This document shows positions 53,238 to 61,849 of a DNA stretch of 64,000 nt, in pieces. The notes under the pieces are model-generated. The model saw only the letters and a list, made by a program, of their open reading frames with translations. It ran no database searches and had not been told where the DNA came from. The DNA is from Caballeronia sp. dw_19 (lineage in GTDB: Bacteria; Pseudomonadota; Gammaproteobacteria; Burkholderiales; Burkholderiaceae), in the NCBI RefSeq assembly GCF_018449515.1, contig NZ_JAAVUQ010000034.1, positions 1 through 64,000 of the forward strand, given 5' to 3'. The position numbers and the translations under genes were made by a program. Numbering within the stretch: position 1 is the stretch's first letter; every line of letters starts with the position of its first letter.

Positions 53238-54302
53238 ATGCCGTACGTCCCGATCTCCGTTGTGTCGTCGTGGGGCGCGTGGGCCGTGTTCGTCAGCGTG
53301 CTCGCCACCCAGCTCGGCGTTCCCATTCCCGCTGCACCCATGCTGGTGCTGGCCGGCACTTTAGTCGCGGCCGGGCTGGCTTCGTTCTGGCATATGTTGG
53401 CGGCCGCGGTCATCGCGGTGATCATCGCCGATTCGCTTTGGTTCGCGGCCGGGCGGTTGTATGGCCGGCGGTTTCTGAACTCGCTCGTGCGGTTTTCGCT
53501 TTCCCTCGATACCACTTTGCGTACCGCCCGGAGTTGGTTCGAGCGATTCGGCGTGCCTTTGCTGGCGCTTTCTAAATTCGTTCCGGGATTGGGATTGGTG
53601 TCGTCGCCATTGCTCGGGACGACGCAGATCGATGTGCGGGTTTTCGTGTTCTGGGATCTGGTGGGCGCGGCGCTCTGGGCTTCGGCGTGGATGCTCGGCG
53701 GCGCGATCTTGAAGGCCGAAGTCGCGCACCTGCTGGCGTTCGTGAGGACGTATGGGCTCACCGCGCTCGATGTGCTCGCGATGGCCGCAGGCGCGTTTTT
53801 GGCGTACCGGTGGGTGCGCCGCATGCAGTTTCGTCGATGGCTCGCGAAGTATCGGATATCGCCCGAACAACTCGATGAAATGATGCGGTCGGATGCGCCG
53901 CCCGTTATTTTCGATGCCCGGCCGGAAGAGGTGAGGAGGAAGGAGGCGCATCGGATCAAAGGCGCGATTCCGCTGGATTTGGAATCGACAGGGAAAATCG
54001 ATCCGATGTTTCGGGAGCACGAGGTCGTGGTGTATTGCGTGTGTCCGAATGAAGCGACGGCCAAGCAGATCGCGCGGCAGTTGAGGGCGAAGGGGTTTCG
54101 GAACGTGCGGCCGCTGAAGGGCGGGTTGGACGCGTGGGAGAAGAAGGGGTTTCCGGTGGAGGCTATTCCTTTTGATTCTTTTGGGACGGCTGCGGGGGCG
54201 TTGGATTCGGCGTCTTCTTCTTCGGCTTCTTCTTCGCTCGATGATGACGATGATCGGAGCCTGGGCGATATGGTGACCGTTCGGGCTACGGCGCCGGAGT
54301 GA
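53238..54302 (+). CDS. DedA-family membrane protein fused to a rhodanese domain
   Basis: A 354-residue fusion. The N-terminal 210 residues are a DedA/SNARE-associated membrane domain (ATQLGVPIPAAPMLVLAGTLV, then FERFGVPLLALSKFVPGLGLVSSPLLG). A cytoplasmic rhodanese domain follows (VIFDARPEEVRRKEAHRIKGAIPLDLE ... VVVYCVCPNEATAKQIAR). The active loop Cys267 is followed by Cys269 (CVCPNE). The tail is Ser- then Asp-rich low complexity. Preceded by GAAGGAG. Possible roles are lipid transport or membrane homeostasis plus sulfur or thiol chemistry. Confidence 0.92.
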   Translation: MPYVPISVVSSWGAWAVFVSVLATQLGVPIPAAPMLVLAGTLVAAGLASFWHMLAAAVIAVIIADSLWFAAGRLYGRRFLNSLVRFSLSLDTTLRTARSWFERFGVPLLALSKFVPGLGLVSSPLLGTTQIDVRVFVFWDLVGAALWASAWMLGGAILKAEVAHLLAFVRTYGLTALDVLAMAAGAFLAYRWVRRMQFRRWLAKYRISPEQLDEMMRSDAPPVIFDARPEEVRRKEAHRIKGAIPLDLESTGKIDPMFREHEVVVYCVCPNEATAKQIARQLRAKGFRNVRPLKGGLDAWEKKGFPVEAIPFDSFGTAAGALDSASSSSASSSLDDDDDRSLGDMVTVRATAPE

Positions 54303-54363
54303 GGTTTTTTGTTTGGGATTTAGTTGTTCTTCGAGTTGTTCTCGTTAATCGGAGTTGCATCGG

Positions 54364-55254
54364 ATGAAGCTGTTGGATGGGGTGGATTCCTCGCAACTTT
54401 TTGGCCTGCCTGCGCCGGATATCGCCACGCTTGATGATGGTTTGCAAGTTCCCTTTGTACAGACTGGGCATGAGCATCATGAGGTGATGCTGTTCGTGCA
54501 TGGGTCGCTTTGTGACTTTCGATACTGGAAGCCGCAGTTAGGGCCGCTTGCTAAGCAGTATCGATGTGTCGCGCCTAGTCTTTCGCATTATTGGCCTTCG
54601 GGGGTGTTGGGGTTTGGTGCGATGGCCGGTGGGTCAAGGCAGTTTAGCTGGGACGCGCATGTTGATGAGTTGGGGCGGTTTATCGAGCGGTTGGGCGTTG
54701 GGGCTGTGAATGTTGTCGGGCACTCACGGGGTGGGTGTGTTGCGTTTCATCTCGCCGTGAGATATCCGGAGTTGGTGAAGTCGTTGGTGCTTGCTGATCC
54801 GGGTGGGGCGGTGGCTAGGCCCGGCGATGATGGGAGAGCGCGGTCGGTCTTGCCTGCGCCGATTAATGCGCTAAGGGCTAAGGCGGCGGAGTTGATTGGT
54901 AGCGGGGAAGTTGATGCGGGGTTGGAGCTTTTTGTCGATTCGGTGAGCCGGCCAGGGTTCTGGGCGAGGAGTCCGAAAGAGTTCAAGGCGATGGCGATGG
55001 ATAACGCGAACACGTTGGCGTTGCAGTTTAGAGATCCGTTGCCTGCCTACGATGCGCAGGCTGCAGCGAGGGTGCAATGCCCGACGCTGCTGATTGATGG
55101 TGGGAATAGTCCGCGGATGTTTCGGGATGCGGTGGGGGCGCTGGAAGAGTGGATTGAAGGGGCGCAGAGAGTGACGATTGAAGGCGCGTCGCATGGAATG
55201 AATGTTACGCATGCGGGGGTGTTTAATCGGGCGGCAGCCTTTTCAAAAGTTTGA
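54364..55254 (+). CDS. Alpha/beta-hydrolase
   Basis: A 296-residue alpha/beta-hydrolase fold protein with an HG oxyanion motif (MLFVHGSLCDFRYW) and the nucleophile elbow VVGHSRGGCVAF (Ser121). An acid residue lies in LLIDGGNSPRMF and the catalytic His in EGASHGMN. The substrate is unknown. The ATG at 54364 has GGAG upstream. Last gene before the AT-rich restriction-modification island. Confidence 0.9.
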   Translation: MKLLDGVDSSQLFGLPAPDIATLDDGLQVPFVQTGHEHHEVMLFVHGSLCDFRYWKPQLGPLAKQYRCVAPSLSHYWPSGVLGFGAMAGGSRQFSWDAHVDELGRFIERLGVGAVNVVGHSRGGCVAFHLAVRYPELVKSLVLADPGGAVARPGDDGRARSVLPAPINALRAKAAELIGSGEVDAGLELFVDSVSRPGFWARSPKEFKAMAMDNANTLALQFRDPLPAYDAQAAARVQCPTLLIDGGNSPRMFRDAVGALEEWIEGAQRVTIEGASHGMNVTHAGVFNRAAAFSKV

Positions 55255-55373
55255 TTTATGGCTCTACATCTGCCTTGTTTGCTCGCACGGCGATTGTTGT
55301 GGTTCACGGGACCGGACAGAGGTGCGAGATGGGTCACCGCGCCCCTGAGGCGTTCAACCGCATATCTCAGAAT

Positions 55374-55403
55374 GATACTCATAGTCCGTGGACTTATGTT
55401 CAT
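55374..55403 (+). promoter_or_regulatory. C-box-like operator of the restriction-modification system
   Basis: The sequence contains ATACTCATAGTC followed by CGTGGACTTATGTTC. This gives two half-dyads of the GACTnnnAGTC type around the conserved TCCGTGGA centre, as described for C-boxes of C-protein-regulated type II systems such as Esp1396I and AhdI. It lies about 45 bp upstream of the controller gene, where a -35 region would be expected. Confidence 0.75.
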
Positions 55404-55447
55404 CATGAGATAAAGATTACAACTCATCTTCGCAGAAACTACATATC

Positions 55448-55678
55448 TTGAGTATTGATAATCAGCTAATCAAAGAATTCGGCGCGCAGATTCGATACCT
55501 GCGTACGGCCGCCGGGTTGTCCCAAGAAGAGTTCGCAGACACTTGCGGACTCGATCGCACTTATATCGGCGGTATAGAAAGGGGAGAACGGAATCCCAGT
55601 TTGAAAAATATTCTCCGAATCGCAGATGCACTTAATGTTCCAGTACGATCTCTTTTTGAATGCGAGTTAAAAAAATAA
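55448..55678 (+). CDS. Controller (C) protein of the restriction-modification system
   Basis: A 76-residue helix-turn-helix protein: FGAQIRYLRTAAGLSQEEFADTCGLDRTYIGGIERGERNPSLKNILRIADALNVP. The size and the DRTYIGGIERGERNPSL pattern are typical of C proteins, which bind C-boxes and delay endonuclease expression after entry into a new host. The likely start is TTG at 55448. The endonuclease gene begins 1 bp after its stop, so the two are coupled. Confidence 0.85.
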   Translation: MSIDNQLIKEFGAQIRYLRTAAGLSQEEFADTCGLDRTYIGGIERGERNPSLKNILRIADALNVPVRSLFECELKK

Positions 55679-55679
55679 T

Positions 55680-56555
55680 ATGACATTGGATCACACGTTA
55701 AACAAACATGACATGCTTAGTAGGTTTCACGAGAAACTCAGCGCGGGGGTTCAATCGATTAATTTGCAGGAATGGACTCCGCAAAAAAAAGCGCAAGCAG
55801 TGAACGCGTTGGCTAGCGAAGTAAAGAATGCGATTTCGTGGCGAATCGCCGCTTTGCCGGCAGTCTTTCGTGCCGAGGCGGCTATTACCTTGCAATATTG
55901 CTTTTCGGTTGCGAGCCTCGAATATCGGCACAAGGTTTGGGCTTACGAATACATGGCGTTCTCTCGTAGAGTAGGTGAGCTATGGGAAGGTTTCTGCTCC
56001 GCCGCATGGGATCATCCCAATACTTCGGAAGTCAGACGTATTGCTCATCCCGATTTCAACCTCGTACGGAACGTGTTGAGAAATAGACTTCAGGAAAACA
56101 TCGGGGAACACGGACGGCGAGATGAACTGCTGCTTGACGTGGATCTGTTGTTTGAAATCATCGGTGACATTAATATGAATGAAGATGAAGTGTTCACTGT
56201 TTCAGATATACCTCATGTTATCGATTTCAAGAGTGGCTTTGGTTCCAACGAAAAAGGAAACATGTTACGGCTGCAAACGGTCGGTCGAGCATACCGCGTA
56301 TGGAATCAGAATACTAGGCTGATGCTTCTGGTTAGGCAAGTCGAAAACAATGCCTATTTGGGAGTGCTTCAACGTCTCGGGCTTTGGTCTGTATTTACTG
56401 GTCACGCCGCATATGAACAAATCAGTAACATTACGGGTACTGATATGAACCTCATGCGGCGCAACGTGGTTAATTGGCGTGAAGATTTATCTCAGGAATT
56501 TCTTCATCATCTTGCGAACCAGCCGAAAGATTTGAGACCATATCTTGACTGGTGA
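55680..56555 (+). CDS. Type II restriction endonuclease (putative)
   Basis: A 291-residue protein with no close family I can name. Its position immediately after a C-protein gene and opposite a DNA methyltransferase indicates the endonuclease. A PD-(D/E)XK-like core is visible at residues 179-186, HVIDFKSG (Asp182, Lys184), preceded by acidic residues in EIIGDINMNEDE. Composition is AT-richer than the chromosome. The 3' end overlaps the convergent methyltransferase gene by 86 bp. The recognition sequence cannot be read from the protein. Confidence 0.75.
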   Translation: MTLDHTLNKHDMLSRFHEKLSAGVQSINLQEWTPQKKAQAVNALASEVKNAISWRIAALPAVFRAEAAITLQYCFSVASLEYRHKVWAYEYMAFSRRVGELWEGFCSAAWDHPNTSEVRRIAHPDFNLVRNVLRNRLQENIGEHGRRDELLLDVDLLFEIIGDINMNEDEVFTVSDIPHVIDFKSGFGSNEKGNMLRLQTVGRAYRVWNQNTRLMLLVRQVENNAYLGVLQRLGLWSVFTGHAAYEQISNITGTDMNLMRRNVVNWREDLSQEFLHHLANQPKDLRPYLDW

Positions 56556-58038
56556 CAGCTTCGATAACGCTTTGAACGAATGCATCACAAGCCAACGGCG
56601 AAAGCGACTTTTCGCCGTTGGTCTCGGCAAGCAAAATGTTCGCGGCTTCAATATCCGCTTGTCGAAAGTTGGGAACCGGCATGCGCTTTAAATAATTGGC
56701 CGAATTGTTAGCCGCACCATTGACGATTCGCTTCATTTCTTGCGAGGCGAATGAGGAATTTAAGTATAGCAGCAGAGGTGCGATCAATCTTTCGTCTGCA
56801 GGAAATACTCCTACGACGCCTTGATCAAAGATTGCGTTGTCCATTATGGCTGCAGAAATCCGCCCGGATGCAACCATTGGGACCGACAATCCTTTCCTGA
56901 AATAAAATTGGAAGTTTTGTAGTCTTGCTTTTTTATCCGTCTTATAAAAATCAATGGCTTCACTGCTCCAATCTATTGCTGATGAAGGATGCTCGAACAT
57001 TTGTCGGTGACCTCCTCGTATTAGAGGAACATAAGTCTGAAATCCCTGTAAACCACCGATACGCTCTGTTTGAGACAGTCCATCTGAGCGCACGTTTTCG
57101 TGCCAGTTGATCGGATGGCCATTAATTCGACGCTTTATTCTTGACGGGTCGTAACCAATAAATCTGAAATTATCCCCAGTATAAATCCCAGTTTTACACT
57201 GCGCCAACGTTCCGAGATCGGTCCAGCAATCCGACGTGAAGTGTTGCGAAGCCCGCGAAGCTGTATTCCATCCTGTCTCGACATTAGCATATAAGCGTAA
57301 GGCGTCTATCTCTGTATGAGGCCCCGGCGTAATATCCGCAAGATTCTGAGAGTCGTCAAACATGTCAACCCATTGGATCTTCGCGTTTCGAGAAAGTGCC
57401 CGGTGCGATCCTGCAATCACGCAAAGGTTGCCATATCCGAAGTTCACGGTTTCGAATCGTTTCGACGGAAATCGAATGATATGAGTTGGCGCAGCTTTCT
57501 CCACTATAAATCTGCGAAGAGGAGTGTGATTTTTACTGGATAAAAACGTGTCCGGAAGTAGAAACACATAACGCCCCTGTTCTCTTAACCTATTCACTGA
57601 CAATTTAAAAAATAATCCATAGGACTCGCGCACGTAGAAGTCAGGATAGGCTTGCTTTAAGCGCTGTCTATAGTCGAGAGAAAAATAGAGCCCATATGGA
57701 GGATTTGAGATTAACGAATCATATGTAGATTTTGCGACCACGTGCTTATCTGACAGTAAATCCTCAAGAAATATATCTATGAAATCGCAATGATGCGTAG
57801 TAATGCTGAGATGCGAGAATTTTTGATTAACGATGGCAAGTGCGGTCGAATCAACGTCGCATGCATGAACGGACTTAGGCTTCCCGAGCAAACCATCCAA
57901 AAACGCGCCATGGCCGACACTTGGTTCGAGGACGTTCAGCCCTTCAACCGACCCGAGTAGCCGACACATCAACAATTTTAGGTCCGGTGCATCTGTGAAG
58001 TGCTGTTTGAGAAGGGTTTTTGCGAGTGTTTTTGGCAT
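56470..58038 (-). CDS. Gamma-class N6-adenine DNA methyltransferase
   Basis: A 522-residue methyltransferase. Motif I is NVLEPSVGHGAF (about residues 35-46) and motif IV is SNPPYGLYF (NPPY at 112-115), with motif order as in the M.TaqI/M.PstI-like gamma class that modifies adenine N6. The C-terminal half would hold the target-recognition domain. It protects the host from the convergent endonuclease. The ATG at 58038 follows GGAA; a TTG at 58095 would add 19 residues. AT-rich like its partner genes. Confidence 0.92.
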   Translation of the reverse strand: MPKTLAKTLLKQHFTDAPDLKLLMCRLLGSVEGLNVLEPSVGHGAFLDGLLGKPKSVHACDVDSTALAIVNQKFSHLSITTHHCDFIDIFLEDLLSDKHVVAKSTYDSLISNPPYGLYFSLDYRQRLKQAYPDFYVRESYGLFFKLSVNRLREQGRYVFLLPDTFLSSKNHTPLRRFIVEKAAPTHIIRFPSKRFETVNFGYGNLCVIAGSHRALSRNAKIQWVDMFDDSQNLADITPGPHTEIDALRLYANVETGWNTASRASQHFTSDCWTDLGTLAQCKTGIYTGDNFRFIGYDPSRIKRRINGHPINWHENVRSDGLSQTERIGGLQGFQTYVPLIRGGHRQMFEHPSSAIDWSSEAIDFYKTDKKARLQNFQFYFRKGLSVPMVASGRISAAIMDNAIFDQGVVGVFPADERLIAPLLLYLNSSFASQEMKRIVNGAANNSANYLKRMPVPNFRQADIEAANILLAETNGEKSLSPLACDAFVQSVIEAVTSQDMVSNLSAGSQDDEEIPEINLHAN

Positions 58039-58130
58039 TGTTGATTCCGTTTGATGCTTATAAGTATCGTACGGGATCAAGTGACGTTTTGGCAAGTAAA
58101 TTCAAGGCAGGTTGTCCCGTCGGCGGCAAC

Positions 58131-58158
58131 GAAAAAGCCCGCCGAAGCGGGCTTTCTT
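58131..58158 (-). terminator. Terminator downstream of tRNA-Met
   Basis: A hairpin AAAGCCCGC/GCGGGCTTT with the minus-strand tail TTTTTCG, eight bases beyond the tRNA 3' end. Confidence 0.88.
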
Positions 58159-58165
58159 TACAACT

Positions 58166-58242
<77 letters not shown>

Positions 58243-58361
58243 AAGAGATCGAGATTATGAAGAGGGTTGCGAAACCTGTCAACCCCTTCCACGCTCATTC
58301 CTAGAGACAAGATAGCCCAAAAAGCGACCACCCCACAACCGCTCCCCAAACCGCCCCAAAA

Positions 58362-60020
58362 TCAATCCGAGTCATAAACCGCTGTTCCCCTCGTCTCCTT
58401 AACAAACAGCATCCCGATCACGAACGCGGCCAACGCGATCACAATCGGATACCACAGCCCCGAGAAAATATTCCCCTTCGCGGCCACGATAGCGAACGCC
58501 GTCGCCGGTAAGAACCCGCCGAACCAGCCATTGCCGATGTGATAAGGCAGCGACATCGACGTATACCGGATCCGCGCCGGGAACATCTCAACCAGCATCG
58601 CGGCGATAGGCCCATAAACCATCGTCACGTAGATCATCATGATGGTCAGGACGACAATCGCCATCGGCCAGTTGATCAACGCCGGGTCAGCCTTCGCCGG
58701 ATAACCTGCCGACTTCAGCGTGCCCGCCAGCGTCTTGTCGAACGCCGCGCCCTGGGCCTTCGCATCGGCGGCCTTGCCATCAAACGTATCCACCACGGTG
58801 TCGCCCACCTTGATCTGCGCGATCGTCCCGGCCGGCGCGGCCACGTTCTCGTAGTTCAAACCGGCCTTCGACAACGCACCCTTGGCAATATCGCAGGAGG
58901 TCGTGAACTTCGATGTCCCCACCGGGTTGAACTGGAACGAACACTCATCCGGGTTGGCTATCACGCTGATCGGCGCCTTGGCCGTCGCGGCTTCGAGCGT
59001 CGGATTCGTGTAATGAGCCAGCGCGTGAAAGAGCGGAAAGTACGTCAGCGCGGCAAGCAGGCAGCCGGCCATGATGATCGGCTTGCGCCCGATCTTGTCC
59101 GACAGCGACCCAAAGAACAGGAAGAACGGCGTGCCGATCAACAACGCCACCGCCACCATGATGTTGGCGCTGGTGCCATCAACCTTGAGCGTCTGCGTCA
59201 GGAAAAACAGCGTGTAGAACTGGCCCGTGTACCAAACCACGGCCTGTCCCATCGTCAGCCCGAACAGCGCGAGCAGCACGATCTTCAGGTTCTTCCACTG
59301 GGTGAACGCTTCGGTCAGCGGCGCTTTCGACGTCTTGCCTTCTGCCTTGATGCGCTCGAACACCGGCGATTCGTGCAGTTTCAACCGAATCCACACGGAC
59401 ACAGCGAGCAGCAGGATCGACACCAGGAACGGTACACGCCAGCCCCACGCACCAAACGTTTCCTCACCGACGGAACTCCGTACAAGCAAGATCACGATCA
59501 GCGAGATGAAAAGCCCAAGCGTCGCCGTGGTCTGGATCCACGCCGTCCACGCGCCGCGCTTGTTGGCAGGCGCATGTTCAGCCACGTACGTCGCAGCCCC
59601 ACCATATTCCCCGCCGAGCGCGAGCCCTTGCAGCAGTCGCATCGCGATGAAGAGCACAGGCGCGGCAATCCCGATCGTGCCGTATCCGGGCAGCAGCCCG
59701 ACCACGAACGTCGACAGACCCATGATCACAATGGTCACGAGGAAGGTGTACTTGCGCCCGACCATATCGCCGAGACGCCCGAACACTATTGCGCCGAACG
59801 GCCGCACGGCAAAACCCGCCGCAAAGCCGAGCAAGGTGAAGATGAAACCGGCCGTCGGATTGACGCCGGAGAAGAACGTCCTGCTTATATAGATAGCAAG
59901 CGAGCCCGCCAGATAAAAGTCATACCACTCGAACACCGTGCCTAGCGATGACGCGAAAATCACGCGCCGTTCTTCGCTCGTCATCGGTGCGTGGGAAATG
60001 CGCCCCTCGACCGTTGCCAT
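58362..60020 (-). CDS. MHS-family MFS transporter with a large extra loop
   Basis: A 552-residue permease of the metabolite:H+ symporter family (ProP, ShiA, KgtP relatives). The signature FASSLGTVFEWYDFYLAGSLA is in helix 1, followed by RPFGAIVFGRLGDMVGRKYTF and LQGLALGGEYGGAATYVAEHAP. An insertion of about 110 residues at roughly 338-448 lies in the C-terminal half, with two cysteines (DECSF, TSCDI), and is probably periplasmic. The substrate is unknown, likely an organic acid or osmolyte. The ATG at 60020 is used. Confidence 0.9.
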   Translation of the reverse strand: MATVEGRISHAPMTSEERRVIFASSLGTVFEWYDFYLAGSLAIYISRTFFSGVNPTAGFIFTLLGFAAGFAVRPFGAIVFGRLGDMVGRKYTFLVTIVIMGLSTFVVGLLPGYGTIGIAAPVLFIAMRLLQGLALGGEYGGAATYVAEHAPANKRGAWTAWIQTTATLGLFISLIVILLVRSSVGEETFGAWGWRVPFLVSILLLAVSVWIRLKLHESPVFERIKAEGKTSKAPLTEAFTQWKNLKIVLLALFGLTMGQAVVWYTGQFYTLFFLTQTLKVDGTSANIMVAVALLIGTPFFLFFGSLSDKIGRKPIIMAGCLLAALTYFPLFHALAHYTNPTLEAATAKAPISVIANPDECSFQFNPVGTSKFTTSCDIAKGALSKAGLNYENVAAPAGTIAQIKVGDTVVDTFDGKAADAKAQGAAFDKTLAGTLKSAGYPAKADPALINWPMAIVVLTIMMIYVTMVYGPIAAMLVEMFPARIRYTSMSLPYHIGNGWFGGFLPATAFAIVAAKGNIFSGLWYPIVIALAAFVIGMLFVKETRGTAVYDSD

Positions 60021-60247
60021 GAAGTCGTCTCCTGTATTGATCTTTGAATGGCATCCGCGGATAGCAGCGCCGTGCAACGATTATTGGAGGGAAAACTTAC
60101 GGCGTTCTGACGCGGAGCGGGTGGGCGTTAAGACGCTTCGTTATCTTGTTATTGATCTAACGTCTTCAAATATGCGTTCTTCTACATCAATAAATTAGAT
60201 AACATCGGTCTAAATTTGGTCGTGTAAAAATACCGAGAGAGCTGTGA

Positions 60248-61825
60248 TCAGGGTTTGTCCCGGGCAGGATAAACCCGCTTTAAGCCCACTCGGACAAGCG
60301 TTCCGGCTTGTCGCGGAGCTTCGCTGTACACGTGATCGTGAATATCGAGCGTGCCGCCGTGCATCGTCGCGATCTCCCGGACGATGGCAAGACCGAGTCC
60401 GCTGCCATCGCCTTCACGGCCAAGAATGCGATAGAACCTCTCAACCACACGCGTGCGTTCCGCTTCAGGAATGCCCAACCCCGTGTCCTCCACTTCGAGA
60501 AAGACGTGCCGCGTATCGGACTCGTCGGTGCGCACGCGGACCGTGATTCGCCCTCCGGGCGGGGTATAGCGAATGGCGTTATCGATAAGATTCGACAGCA
60601 TTTCGCGCAACATCACCGCATTGCCTTCAACCTCGACCGGATGCGGCGGCTCCTCATAACCAATGTCCATCCGTTTGGCCAACGCCGCCTGCACCCAGTC
60701 GCGCACAGCGAGCCGCGCGAGATCGGTCAACTCCACGCGCGAGAAAATCTGCCCCGACATCCGGTTCTCCGCCCGAGCCAGCGCGAGCAGTTGCGTTACA
60801 AGCCGCGCCGCGTGCTCGGAACTCGTCGCTATCTGTTCAAGCGAACGCTGCACTTCCGCCGATACATCCTGCCGCAACGCCAGCTCTGCCTGCGTCCTCA
60901 AGCCCGCGAGCGGCGTTTTCATCTGATGCGCGGCGTCGGCTATGAAGCGCTTTTGCAACTGCATGTTCTGCTCGAGCCGGTTGAGCAGATCGTTGAACGA
61001 TGCGACCAGCGGCGCGATTTCCGGCGGCGCGCGGCTGGCTTCGAGCGGCGAAAGATCGTCGGGACGGCGAGCGCGGATATTCGCTTGCAGCGCATGCAGC
61101 GGCGCGAGCCCGCGCGACAATCCGAACCAGACCAGCACGATAGCCAGCGGCAAAATCACGAACTGCGGCAGGATCACGCCCTTGATGATGTCGTTGGCCA
61201 ACTGGCTGCGTTTATCGAGCGTCTCGGCCACCTGGACCAGCACCGGATGAGCGAGCGTCGGCGCCTCCACCGTCGTATAAGCGACGCGAATGTCGTTGCC
61301 GCGCAGCACGTCGTCACGAAATTCCACGATGCCGGGCTGTGGCCGGTCATCGTCGTGAGGCAAGGGCATATCGGCGTCGCCGCCCACCAGTTCACCGCGC
61401 GTCCCCAGGACCTGGAAAAACACGCTGTCCACGTTATCCGCGCGCAGGAAGTCCCGTGTGGCGTTCGGCAGCCGCAATTCCGCGACACCGTTCACCGGCG
61501 CGATTTGCCGCGCGAGCACGTAGGCATCCGTCTCAAGCGCGCGGTCGAACGGCCCGTTGGCAATCGATTTGGCAACGAGATACGTGACCGCAATACTCAT
61601 GGGCCACAAGAGCAGCAGTGGCGCGAGCATCCAGTCCAGAATTTCGCCGAATAGCGAACGCGGCGCGGGCTCGCCGTCGGGCTCGAGTTCGTCGGGCGGC
61701 GCGAACGGGTTCGCGTAACGCGCGTCGCGAGAAGCGTCGGGGTCGGCTTCGGGCAAATCGGGCGAAAGGGGTGACAGCTCGCGCAACGCCGGAGCGGCGC
61801 GCTCGGGGGATGCTGGCGAGCCCAT
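60248..61825 (-). CDS. Two-component sensor histidine kinase (TctE-like)
   Basis: A 525-residue inner membrane kinase. A long Pro/Glu-rich cytoplasmic N-terminus precedes helix 1 (about 64-87). The periplasmic sensor domain runs to about 212, helix 2 is about 214-236, then a HAMP region. The phospho-acceptor His300 is in FIADAAHQMKTPLAGLRTQ, the N-box is NLIDNAIRYTP (about 412-422), and the G-boxes are DTGLGIP and GSGLGLAIV. The nearest known type is TctE of tricarboxylate sensing; the ligand is not certain. It follows the response regulator gene by 24 bp. Confidence 0.93.
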   Translation of the reverse strand: MGSPASPERAAPALRELSPLSPDLPEADPDASRDARYANPFAPPDELEPDGEPAPRSLFGEILDWMLAPLLLLWPMSIAVTYLVAKSIANGPFDRALETDAYVLARQIAPVNGVAELRLPNATRDFLRADNVDSVFFQVLGTRGELVGGDADMPLPHDDDRPQPGIVEFRDDVLRGNDIRVAYTTVEAPTLAHPVLVQVAETLDKRSQLANDIIKGVILPQFVILPLAIVLVWFGLSRGLAPLHALQANIRARRPDDLSPLEASRAPPEIAPLVASFNDLLNRLEQNMQLQKRFIADAAHQMKTPLAGLRTQAELALRQDVSAEVQRSLEQIATSSEHAARLVTQLLALARAENRMSGQIFSRVELTDLARLAVRDWVQAALAKRMDIGYEEPPHPVEVEGNAVMLREMLSNLIDNAIRYTPPGGRITVRVRTDESDTRHVFLEVEDTGLGIPEAERTRVVERFYRILGREGDGSGLGLAIVREIATMHGGTLDIHDHVYSEAPRQAGTLVRVGLKRVYPARDKP

Positions 61826-61849
61826 GGCGTGTTTACTCGTGGTTACTTG

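Noticed and set aside
55255..58165. tRNA-integrated genomic island with integrase and att repeat
   Set aside because: The island abuts the 3' end of tRNA-Met, but no integrase gene and no duplicate of the tRNA 3' end were found on the far side (55255-55440), so site-specific integration is not supported.
58539..61654. Two long plus-strand open frames (468 and 448 codons)
   Set aside because: Antisense to the MHS transporter and the sensor kinase; Arg/His-rich with no recognisable motif.
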